Source of the DNA: Betaproteobacteria bacterium
GTDB taxonomy: Bacteria > Pseudomonadota > Gammaproteobacteria > Burkholderiales > Casimicrobiaceae
Reading direction: 5' to 3'
Length of the DNA stretch: 64,000 nt
Assembly: GCA_016717855.1 (NCBI GenBank)
Contig: JADKEV010000001.1
Span: 1-64,000, forward strand
In this document: positions 23,132-31,840 of the stretch, piece by piece
Numbering within the stretch: the first letter of the stretch is position 1
Layout of the letters: the number at the start of each line of letters is the position of its first letter
Notes under the pieces: model-generated
Seen by the model: the letters and a program-made list of their open reading frames with translations, nothing else
Databases searched by the model: none
Told to the model about the DNA's origin: nothing
Position numbers and translations under genes: made by a program

Positions 23132-24679
23132 ATGAGCGACGAGCACAGCAAGCCCGAGGACGACGAGGCGAAGAAGCGCCGACGCGAGGCTGTCGAACAG
23201 CTGCTGGCCGAGGCGCCGGTGGTGAGCGAAGTCAGCGCATCGATCGGCGGGCGCAGGGCCGCCTGCACGGTGACCGCGCAGTTCCTGCCCGTGCTGCCGC
23301 CGTCGCTGGCCACGCACGAGGGCGAACCGCAGGCGGCCGTGTTCACGATCGCGTATGCGCTGAAGGATGCGGGCGCCGAGAAGAAGGACGCGAGCGCGTC
23401 GCGAGCGGTCTGCTTCGTGTTCAATGGCGGTCCCGGGTCTTCGTCGGTGTGGCTGCACCTGGGCGCCGTGGGGCCGAAGCGGGTGCGGATCAACGACGAC
23501 GGCACGATGCCGCCGCCGCCCTACCGGCTCGTCGACAATCCCGATTCGTGGCTCGCGCACTTCGACCTGGTGTTCATCGACCCGCCGCACACCGGCTATT
23601 CGCTCACCGCGAACGAGGACGCGCGGAAGAAAATGCTCAGCGTCGATGGCGACGTCGAGGCGCTGGCCGAGAGCATGCGCGGCTGGCTGGCCCGTAACGG
23701 CCGCTGGAACAGCGCCGTCTACGTGGCCGGCGAGAGCTACGGCACGACGCGCGGCGCCGCGTTGGCCGACAAGCTGCAGGAACAGGGCGTCGCGCTCGCC
23801 GGCATCATCCTCGTCTCGTGCGCGATGGACTTGCAGTCGATCGTCTTCGCGCCGCGCAACGACCTGCCGTTCGCGCTCTTCCTCCCCGGCTTCGCCAGCG
23901 TCGCGCAGTATCACGGCAAGCTCGGCGGCGCGCCAGCGAAGTCGCCGCAGGCTGCGCGGGCCGCTGCCGAGGCGTTCGTCGCAGAGGACTACCTTCGCGC
24001 GCTGCACCTGGGCGCCAAGCTGGACGGCAAGGCCCGCCGCCGGATCGCGCAACGCATCGCGCAGCTCACCGGCCTGGAGCCGGCGTTCGTCGAGGAAAAG
24101 AACCTGCGCGTCACGGCGGAGGACTTCTTCTTCGAGCTGCTGCGCGACGACGGGCGCATCGTCGGCCGGTTGGACGCCCGCGTCACCGGCCCGATGGCCG
24201 CCCGCCGCACCCGCGAATGGGAATTCGACCCCGGCATGGAAGCGCTGGTGCCGCCGTACACGATGGCCGCGCAGGCCTACCTGGGCGAGCTGGGCTTGCC
24301 GCCCAGTCGCCGCTACGAAGTATTCTCGATGGAAGTCAACAAGAAGTGGGACTGGAACCGCTTCGAGGGCAGCGGCGAGCCCGGCCGCGGCAACCACTTC
24401 GCGACCACCAGCACCGATCTCGGCCGGGCGCTGCGGCGCAATCCGCACCTGCGCGTGTTCGTGGCCAGCGGCCACTACGACCTGGGCACGCCGTACTCGG
24501 CCACCGACTGGTCGCTGGCGCAGCTCGACGTGCCCGCCGCCGTCCTCGCCCGCGTCGAGCACCGCTACTACGACGGCGGCCACATGATGTACACGCGGGA
24601 GGCGGACATGAAACGGCTGCAAGAAGACATCGCGGCGTGGCTGGCGCGCGCCGCAACCGCCGCGCCGGCAGCGACCTGA
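23132..24679 (+). CDS. S10 family serine carboxypeptidase
   Basis: 515 aa from MSDEHSKPEDDEAKKRRREA; no signal peptide is apparent, unusual for an S10 peptidase. Oxyanion region FNGGPGSSSVWLHLGAVGPKRV, nucleophile in VAGESYGTTRG, Asp in SGHYDLGTPYSATDW and catalytic His in YYDGGHMMY. It should remove C-terminal residues from peptides, best at acid pH. An alternative TTG start at 23108 is possible, but ATG 23132 is preferable. It is single-gene and followed by the RND pair 177 bp later. Confidence 0.88.
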   Translation: MSDEHSKPEDDEAKKRRREAVEQLLAEAPVVSEVSASIGGRRAACTVTAQFLPVLPPSLATHEGEPQAAVFTIAYALKDAGAEKKDASASRAVCFVFNGGPGSSSVWLHLGAVGPKRVRINDDGTMPPPPYRLVDNPDSWLAHFDLVFIDPPHTGYSLTANEDARKKMLSVDGDVEALAESMRGWLARNGRWNSAVYVAGESYGTTRGAALADKLQEQGVALAGIILVSCAMDLQSIVFAPRNDLPFALFLPGFASVAQYHGKLGGAPAKSPQAARAAAEAFVAEDYLRALHLGAKLDGKARRRIAQRIAQLTGLEPAFVEEKNLRVTAEDFFFELLRDDGRIVGRLDARVTGPMAARRTREWEFDPGMEALVPPYTMAAQAYLGELGLPPSRRYEVFSMEVNKKWDWNRFEGSGEPGRGNHFATTSTDLGRALRRNPHLRVFVASGHYDLGTPYSATDWSLAQLDVPAAVLARVEHRYYDGGHMMYTREADMKRLQEDIAAWLARAATAAPAAT

Positions 24680-24855
24680 TCGACCGTTCCTGCCGGTCCC
24701 GGCGGCCCCAAGCGGCATGGCCGCCGCCCCCGCCCCGGCGTTTCGCGATCCCGTAATACAATCCAGCCCTCCAACCCTGCAGCTCGTCTTCCGGCTCTGG
24801 CTTCCGGATCGCCACCAGCGTACCCTCCGGCCATTCCATCGACGACCACCGAACC

Positions 24856-26025
24856 ATGCCCAGCACCAGTCCGCTCCTGCTTCCGGTCCTCGCGCTCGTC
24901 CTCGCGCTCGGCGCCTGCAAAGGCCAGCAAGCCCAACCGAAGGCGGGCGCCGCGCCTGTCGTGCCGCTGATCATCGCTGCGGAAGACGTTCACACCATCC
25001 AGAACAGCGCGCTGGCGTCGGGTCCCTCGATCACCGGCTCGATCCAGCCGGAGCGTCGCGCCGACCTGCGCGCCGAGGTGTCGGCTATCGTGCTGCGGGT
25101 CCTGAAGGAAAACGGCGACACGGTGCGCCGGGGCGAGGTGCTGGTGCAGCTCGACGACACGGCGCTGCGCGACGCGCTCGCCGCGGCTGACGCCGCCGCC
25201 CGCGCGGTGGGCCAGGCCTTCGAGCAGGCCACGCGGCAATACGACCGCAGCAAGACGCTGCGCAACTCGGGGATGATTTCGCTGCAGGGGCTCGAGGATG
25301 CCGAGACGCGGCGCAACAACCTGCTGAGCGACCTCGAGGCGGCCAAGACCCGCGTCGTCCAGGCCCGGCAGCAGCTCGGGCGCAGCGAGGCGCGCGCGCC
25401 GTTCGACGGCGTGGTCAGCGAGCGCAAGGTGTCCGCGGGTGATACGGCGCAGATCGGCAAGGAACTGCTCAAGGTGATCGATCCGAAGAGCATGCGCTTC
25501 GAGGCGACGGTGTCCGCCGATCAGGTCGGCAGCGTGAAGGCCGGCCAGAAGGTGCACTTCCGCGTCAACGGCTACGGCACGCAGGAATTCGCGGGCAGGG
25601 TGCGGCGCGTGAACCCGGCGGCCAATCCGACGACGCGGCAGGTCGAGCTGCTGGTCGACCTGGTCGGCGACCAGCAGCCGAAGCTGGCCGGCCTCTATGC
25701 CGAAGGCAACGTGGAGACCGAGGTCCGCACCAGCCTCATGGTTCCCGCGAGCGCGGTGGTCAAGGATGGCGACAGCGCCTACGCCTGGCGCGTGAGCGGC
25801 GGCAAGGTGAGCAAGGTGGCGCTTGCGATCACGGAGCGCGATGCGCGCAGCGGGGACTTCGTGCTCAAGAGCGGCCTCGCCGAAGGCGACCAGGTGATCC
25901 GTTATCCGACGGCGCTCCTGAAGGACAACCAGCCGGTGCAGGACGGAGGGGCCGTCAAGTCGGCGGCGGCGCCCGTCGCCGATGCCGGCAAGCCGGCGGC
26001 GCCGGCGCCCGCCGCGTCAAAGTAG
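24856..26025 (+). CDS. RND efflux periplasmic adaptor (membrane fusion protein)
   Basis: 389 aa with a lipoprotein signal (LLPVLALVLALGAC). The order barrel-lipoyl-hairpin-lipoyl-barrel is visible: RADLRAEVSAIVLRVLKENGDTVRRGEVLVQLDD, a coiled-coil hairpin (about residues 105-165, EQATRQYDRSKTLRNSGMIS), then GRSEARAPFDGVVSERKVSAGD. It links the inner-membrane pump encoded next with an outer-membrane channel. No TolC-type gene follows, so the channel must be encoded elsewhere. SD-like GAGAGG before the pump suggests co-translation from one mRNA. Confidence 0.9.
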   Translation: MPSTSPLLLPVLALVLALGACKGQQAQPKAGAAPVVPLIIAAEDVHTIQNSALASGPSITGSIQPERRADLRAEVSAIVLRVLKENGDTVRRGEVLVQLDDTALRDALAAADAAARAVGQAFEQATRQYDRSKTLRNSGMISLQGLEDAETRRNNLLSDLEAAKTRVVQARQQLGRSEARAPFDGVVSERKVSAGDTAQIGKELLKVIDPKSMRFEATVSADQVGSVKAGQKVHFRVNGYGTQEFAGRVRRVNPAANPTTRQVELLVDLVGDQQPKLAGLYAEGNVETEVRTSLMVPASAVVKDGDSAYAWRVSGGKVSKVALAITERDARSGDFVLKSGLAEGDQVIRYPTALLKDNQPVQDGGAVKSAAAPVADAGKPAAPAPAASK

Positions 26026-26037
26026 GAGAGGTCCGCC

Positions 26038-29000
26038 ATGTTCCTGTCCGATTTCAGCATCAAGCGTCCGATCTCGACGGTCGTCATCGTCATCGCGCTG
26101 ATGTGCCTGGGCCTGCTGGCGCTGAACAAGCTGCGGGTGAACCAGATTCCGGACGTCGACCAGCCGGTCATGGTGGTGACCATTCCCTATCCGGGCGCCT
26201 CGCCGGAGTCGGTCGAGCGCGAGATCATCAACCGCGTCGAGAAGTCGCTGCAGAGCATTCCGCAGGTCTACCAGATCCGCTCGACCTCGAGCGAGAGCAA
26301 CGCGCAGATCGTCATCCAGTTCAACTTCAAGAAGAACATGTCGGAGGCGGCCGACGAGATCCGCAACGCCATCGCCTCGGTGCGCCACAAGCTCCCGGTC
26401 GAAATGCGCGAGCCCATCCTCACCCGCGGTCGACCCGTCCGCGCAGCCGATCATGCAGCTGGCGCTCTCGTCGTCGGCGCAAAGCCACGCGGCGATCTCG
26501 CGCCTGGCCGAGGATGTCGTGGCGGATCGCTTCCGCGGCATCGACGGCGTGGCCGTGGTGTACGTGAACGGGGCGCTGCGCCGCGAGCTCTCGGTGCTGC
26601 TGCGCGCGGAAAGGCTGCGCGAATTCAACGTCTCGGTCTCCGACGTGGTCAACGCGCTGCGCGCGCAGAACGCCACCGCACCCGTCGGACGCGTGCGCGG
26701 CGCGCTCGACGAGCAGAGCATACGGCTGGTCGGCCGGATCGAATCGCCGGCTGAGTTCAACGATGTCGTGATCAAGCGCACCGGCAGCCAGTTTGTGCGC
26801 CTGGGGCAGGTGGCCACCGTCGAGGACGGCTTCGCGGAGTTGCGCACGTTCAGCCTGCGCAACGGCAACCCCAACGTCGGCCTGTCCGTCACCCGCTCGC
26901 GCGATGCGAGCACGGTCAGCGTCGCGAACAAGATCCGCGACATGGTGGCCGAGATCAACAAGACGCTGCCCCCGGGAACCAAGCTCGAAGTCACGCAGGA
27001 CGGCGGCAAGGATGCCGACAACAGCCTGCGCAACGTGATCGAGGCGCTCCTGTTCGGCGCGGTGCTGACCATCTTCGTGGTCTACGCCTTCCTCAATTCC
27101 TGGCGCTCGACGCTGATCACCGCGCTCGCGCTTCCCACGTCGGTGATCGCGGCGTTCATCGCGGTCTGGCTCTCCGGATTCACGCTCAACTTCATGACGC
27201 TGCTGGGCCTGTCGCTCGCGATCGGCGTGCTGATCGACGATGCGATCGTGGTGCGCGAGAACATCGTGCGCCACATGGAACGCGGCGCCGATCGCGTCAC
27301 CGCGGCGCGCATGGGCACCGCCGAGATCGGCCTGGCGGTGACGGCGACGACGTTCTCGATCATCGCGGTGTTCATCCCGGTCGCGTTCATGGGCGGCGGC
27401 GCCGGCGAGTGGTTCCGCCCGTTCGCGCTGACCGTGACGAGTTCGGTCCTGGTCAGCCTGTACATTTCGTTCACGCTGGACCCGATGCTCTCCGCGTACT
27501 GGGGCGACCCGGTCGGCTACCAGCAGCAGCCCAAGCGCGGACTGCGCAAGTGGCTGGGCACGTTCAACACCTGGTTCGACCACCAGGCCAACCGCTACGG
27601 CAACGTCATCGCCTGGGCGCTGCATCACCGCAAGTGGATGACCCTGATCGCGGTGCTGAGCTTCGCCGGCGCGCTCGCGCTGCAGTTCACGGTCGGCGGC
27701 TCGACCTTCCTGCCCCCGACCGACTACGGCACGATCGCCGTCGACGTGCGCGTCCCGTCCTCGGCCAGCCTCGACTACGCGAAGCTCAAGGTCGAGAAGG
27801 CCGCCGAACTCGCGCGCACCATCGCCGAAACCAAGGCCACCAACAGCACCGTCAATCAGGGCGGCGGCCGCGTCTACGTCGACATCGGCAAGCCCAGGAC
27901 CCGCTCGCGCTCTTCGTTCGACGTGGCCGCGGACCTGCGCAAGCTGATGACGCAGCTGGTCGGCGCGGAGTACGTCGTGATCGACGACATGAACCAGGGT
28001 GTGAGGAAGCCGGTCCAGATCCAGTTCTCCGGCCCGGACTCGCGGCGCCTGATGGCGATCACCGGCGACTTCATGGAAAAGATGAAGGCCATACCCGGCG
28101 CAGTGGACGTCGGACTCTCCGAGCAGGAACCCAAGGACGAGCTCCGGATCGAGCTCAACCGGGGCCTGGCCAACGCAATGGGCATCGCCGCGGGCGACGC
28201 CGCGCAGGCGCTGCGCGTGGCTTTTGCCGGGGTCGAGGTCGGCGACTGGGTCGACCCGACCAACGAATCGCGCGACGTGGCCGTGCGCCTGCATCCGGAC
28301 GATCGCGTCAACGCCGCCAACATCGAGCGCCTGCCGATCGCGGTCTCGGGCAGCAACCAGATGGTGCCGCTGGACCAGATCGCCACCGTGACGATGGGCA
28401 AGGGCCCGGCGCAGATCCAGCACCTGGACAGCAAGCGGATGGTCGCCGTTTCCGCGAACACGCAGGGCCGCGCTTCCGGCGAAGTCACCGCCGACGCGAT
28501 GAAGCTGGCGCGGGCCATCGATTTCCCGCAGGGCTACGGCATCACGCTGGGCGGCGCCTCGCGCGACCAGCAGGAAGTCTTCCGCGAGATGGGGATCGCG
28601 CTGGTGATGGGCATCGCGCTGATGTACCTGGTGCTGGTGATGCAGTTCGGCTCGTTCACCGCGCCGCTGCCGGTGATGCTGTCGCTGCCGCTGTCGCTGA
28701 TCGGCGTGGTCGTCGCGCTGCTGCTGACCAAGGGCACGCTGAACCTGATGAGTTTCATCGGCATCATCATGCTGATGGGGCTGGTGGCGAAGAACGCGAT
28801 CCTGCTGCTCGACAGCGCGCGCAAGGAAGAAGCCAAAGGCGTCGAGCGAGAGGAAGCGCTGATGCACGCCGGCCGCGTCCGGCTGCGCCCTATCCTGATG
28901 ACCACGTTCGCGCTGATCGCGGGCATGATGCCGGTGGCGATCGGGCTGGGCGAAGGCGGCGAGTTCTACCGGCCGATGGCGGTGGCGATCATCGGCGGGA

Positions 29001-29278
29001 CGATTACCTCGACGTTGCTGACGCTGCTGGTCGTGCCTACTTTCTATGATTCGATCGAGATTGCGCGGGATCGGGCGTTTGCGAAATTCCGGCGACGTGC
29101 GGCGCGGCGGAACGCCTTTGTGGCATTTGTGCTGACGTTCGTCGAGGCGATATTGGCGTTGTTGATGGTGCGGATGATTTATCGGGTCGGAAAGCGGGTG
29201 CTGTTGCGACTCATGGGGCGCGGGCGTGCGGCGCCGCAACTGGCGCATGAGGCGCCAGCTGCGGGGCATGACGATTAG
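26038..29278 (+). CDS. RND efflux pump inner-membrane transporter (HAE1/AcrB-like), one-base frameshift
   Basis: About 1080 aa in total. The start MFLSDFSIKRPISTVVIVIALM and the first porter subdomain read to MREPILTR in one frame, then the rest from PSAQPIMQLALSSS in another. Removing one G at 26428-26429 turns RGRPVRAADH into RVDPSAQPIM, the expected sequence. The TM4 proton relay LGLSLAIGVLIDDAIVVRENI has both Asp residues. It pumps hydrophobic compounds out through the adaptor above. The rest of the gene is intact, favouring a sequencing error or a very recent mutation. Confidence 0.88.
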
Positions 29279-29343
29279 CGATTGTGCGGCAGGATAATCG
29301 TCCGCGCTATACTGCGGCTTCTTGAATCAGTATCGGGGGTGTC

Positions 29344-29562
29344 ATGCATCTGACCGCCGTATTCGAAAAGGTCCCCGAGGGCTATATCGGCTTCGTCGAA
29401 GAACTTCCAGGCGCCAATACGCAAGGTGCCACGCTCGAAGAAGCCCGGGCGAATCTCACCGAGGCTGTTGAGCTGATTCTCGAGGCCAACCGCACCTTGG
29501 CTGAAGAGACGATCCTGGGCAAGGAAGTCATTCGCGAGAAAATGCTGCTGCCGGCGGCATGA
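29344..29562 (+). CDS. hicB: HicB-like antitoxin
   Basis: 72 aa: MHLTAVFEKVPEGYIGFVEELPGANTQ with the strand-helix pattern ATLEEARANLTEAVELILEA of the partial RNase H fold of HicB antitoxins; no C-terminal DNA-binding domain is present. A GGGGG run precedes the ATG and a TATACT -10-like hexamer lies at 29308. The stop overlaps the toxin ATG by 4 bp. Antitoxin-first order is less common than hicA-hicB but known. It marks the left edge of the lower-GC accessory stretch. Confidence 0.88.
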   Translation: MHLTAVFEKVPEGYIGFVEELPGANTQGATLEEARANLTEAVELILEANRTLAEETILGKEVIREKMLLPAA

Positions 29563-29744
29563 AACGCGAGGACCTTCTTCGTCATCTTCGGCAATACGGC
29601 TGCGTTCTGCTTCGAGAAGGTGGCAAGCACTCGGTATTCGTAAACCGAGCAACTAGAAAGGCAACCGCCGTCCCGCGCCATCGTGAGATAAACGAATTCC
29701 TTGCAAGGAAAATCTGCCGTGATCTCGAAGTCCAGGAGCCGTAG
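29559..29744 (+). CDS. hicA: HicA-like mRNA interferase toxin
   Basis: 61 aa: KREDLLRHLRQYGCVLLREGGKHSVFVN and ATAVPRHREINEFLARKICRDL show the double-stranded RNA-binding-like fold, with the catalytic His in GGKHSV. It should cleave mRNA when free of HicB. Coupled to hicB by an ATGA overlap. Length is normal for the family. Confidence 0.9.
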   Translation: MKREDLLRHLRQYGCVLLREGGKHSVFVNRATRKATAVPRHREINEFLARKICRDLEVQEP

Positions 29745-29926
29745 CTGCCTAATGACGTGTAGCACCGGATCCGCTGGCGCAGCTGGTAAGCAGAACGGCA
29801 GACATGAACTCGCAATCGATTACCAGAATTGATGAACCCGAGTTGGTGAGATGCTTTGTGGCGATCTCCGAGGCCATTGGCACGCGGTCGTTCCTCCCGT
29901 AATCGCTCAATAATCCACAAAGGGCC

Positions 29927-30244
29927 GTGGCGATTCCAATTAGCCCTCCGAATTTCCGACAATTGGCGCGTGAATCTTTGGCACGCACGAAGGCCGAACT
30001 TGCGGCAAACGACCCGCATCGGCTTCGGTATGCGGCACTCGAACTGCGCGACGCCATGGAGGCCCTGACCTATGACCGGGCGCTGGCGTTCCAAGACTAT
30101 ATCCCTCCGGAGGAGTACAAGACCTGGCAACCCCGCAAGCTGATGATGCTGCTCCTCGACATCGACTCATCGATCGGCATGACGTCGACAATTTCATTTG
30201 GGCTTGAGGAGGAATACGGCGCGCCTGCGCCGCAGAGAACATGA
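29927..30244 (+). CDS. Unknown protein, first of a coupled pair
   Basis: 105 aa from GTG 29927 (MAIPISPPNFRQLARESLAR). A mostly helical N-terminal half (LRYAALELRDAMEALTYDRALAFQDYIPPEEYKTWQPRKLM) is followed by a short beta part. No known domain is recognised. The stop overlaps the ATG of the next gene by 4 bp (ATGA); the two could also be one gene split by an indel near 30235, since the second product continues without a natural start-like segment. Base composition is lower in GC than the flanking core genes. Confidence 0.55.
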   Translation: MAIPISPPNFRQLARESLARTKAELAANDPHRLRYAALELRDAMEALTYDRALAFQDYIPPEEYKTWQPRKLMMLLLDIDSSIGMTSTISFGLEEEYGAPAPQRT

Positions 30245-30783
30245 AGCTGCTCGGTACGGACCATGTGTTCACATTGGCAGACCTCAAGGCCCATTACGAC
30301 GCAATCGCGTCGTACCTGCACATGCCATCGCTTGAGCAGGTGCAGTTGGGAAAGGGACCGGATCTAGCGAAACTCCGCGAGCGCTGCGAAGCCATCGCCG
30401 GCTTAGTCGAGAAGGCCCTGAGTTCACGAGTGTGGAACAGCACGTTTGGGGTTATCGCGACGCTTGATGAGTGCATCAACGACGAATGCAAGAAGCCGAT
30501 TCGCAAAAGAATGCCCTCCGGCAAAGATACGGTCGACGCGCAATGCTTTGAGTGCAAAGCTGAGTACACCATCACGACGGATCAGGACGGCCGCGTCCTC
30601 TGGACACCCAAATTGACGTGTGCTCCCTGTTCGGCGCCGGGTTGCCCCGAAAGGACGACGCTTTGGACCCATGACGTCAAACCTGGGACGCATTGGCGTT
30701 GCCGCGGCTGTGGCGCGCATAACCGGATTGTGCTGTCCGTCTCGAAGTTCGAAGACGAAGATCCGGCACCCGCGCAATCGTGA
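30241..30783 (+). CDS. Unknown protein with zinc-ribbon-like cysteine clusters
   Basis: 180 aa. Four cysteine clusters are visible: DECINDECKK, DAQCFECKAEY, TCAPCSAPGCPE and WRCRGCGAHN, spaced like two successive zinc ribbons in the C-terminal half (about residues 75-170); the N-terminal half is helical (TLADLKAHYDAIASYLHMPS). It may bind nucleic acid or act as a structural sensor. Coupled to the preceding gene. Its place between hicBA and a restriction-modification enzyme fits an accessory or defence role, but that is context only. Confidence 0.55.
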   Translation: MKLLGTDHVFTLADLKAHYDAIASYLHMPSLEQVQLGKGPDLAKLRERCEAIAGLVEKALSSRVWNSTFGVIATLDECINDECKKPIRKRMPSGKDTVDAQCFECKAEYTITTDQDGRVLWTPKLTCAPCSAPGCPERTTLWTHDVKPGTHWRCRGCGAHNRIVLSVSKFEDEDPAPAQS

Positions 30784-30974
30784 TCCCCCGAATGTCTCGA
30801 CAGGAAGCTCGGATATTGACAAGCATGCTGCCATTGTTGCGCCCGCCCTTCGACCTTAAGCCTTTCCCGGAACACGAAGTGCAGCGCCCGAGGATACTTG
30901 AGGTCGTGCGGTAGAAATTTCCATACTTGCCTCCGCGTTCCGCTTCAGTCCATGCAATCGACTTTCTTGACAAA

Positions 30975-31635
30975 ATGGGGGATGGTATGACCGGACTACT
31001 CGATCTCATTGCGGCCAGCGCCAAAATCTGGGGCGCACACCCCGTAGAATTCGCCGGCGCTTTAATGCTAGGGATCGTTTTGGGGTACTTTCTTAGCCGG
31101 CTGCGGTATCAAGGCACGATCGATGCTCAGAAAGCACATCTCGCGGTTAAGGACGAGTCCATAAAGCTGAAAGATGCGGCAATTGCATCCGAGTCGGCTA
31201 GCGCGCCTCGCACAGTTTCTGAATCACGGCCAGGGTCAGTTCCCAAGCAGGAGCCCATTCCGATACCGGCGCATCCACAACAGCCCCAACCAGTCCTCGG
31301 AAGATCCCCGTTTCACGGACATCAACGTTCGTGTTGTTGACCAAACGAACACGAGAATACTCGATGAGATTACAAACCGTCGGTACAAGTTTGTCTACAA
31401 TCCGGAGACCGGAAAGTCAAAATCCCTCACGTTCGATGCCAACGGAAAAGTTGGCCAAGGTCAAAATGGAAATGAATACAAGTGGCAGGTTATCGGCGGT
31501 CGTCTAGAAATCTTGAACGATCGTGGGGAGGTGTATAGCCGATTCTTCATACTCCCCGACGGGAAGCTCCACCACACGAATGACCGGGACACGCGGTCAA
31601 TCAAGGGTCAATACCTCGAACCGGTCGGCTCATAG
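30975..31635 (+). CDS. Membrane-anchored unknown protein, probably frameshifted
   Basis: The first part (30975-31340, MGDGMTGLLDLIAASAKIW) has one transmembrane helix (FAGALMLGIVLGYFLSRL), a short charged coil and a Pro/Gln-rich linker, then runs into a cysteine-ending nonsense tail. The other frame (to 31635) continues sensibly from about 31280 as SSEDPRFTDINVRVVDQTNT through a beta-rich soluble domain (RYKFVYNPETGKSKSLTFDANG, WQVIGGRLEILNDRGEVYSRFFILPDGKLHH). I read this as one bitopic protein broken by a one-base shift in the linker, but two separate genes are possible. No known domain. Confidence 0.45.
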
Positions 31636-31840
31636 CACGTAGGGCGGATTGGCGCAGCGCAACCCGTCGCTTGATCGGTTCACTTGTGCTTGTTTCTGGT
31701 CGCCATTTCGCGCCAGAAACTGCCCGTTATGCCCAGCCCCGCAGCCATCGTCGCCCTAGTATTGGTTTCCCGCATTAAGCGGCGCTAAGCTCCAAACTCC
31801 TCTTGATCGTTTCAGCTGCGGTAACCAGCTGGCTTCTCCG

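Noticed and set aside
24336..24974. Minus-strand frame between the peptidase and efflux genes
   Set aside because: Covers the peptidase end and the adaptor start in antisense; Arg/Ala-rich without domain.
19851..29269. Very long minus-strand open frames (1087, 732 and 949 codons)
   Set aside because: They are the mirror of the MaoC-Pta, ackA, S10 and RND genes; composition (RDQHR-rich) is typical of antisense GC-rich frames.
29282..29313. TTGTGC and TATACT as hicBA promoter
   Set aside because: Spacing of 20 bp is too long for a standard sigma70 promoter; only the -10-like hexamer is mentioned with hicB.
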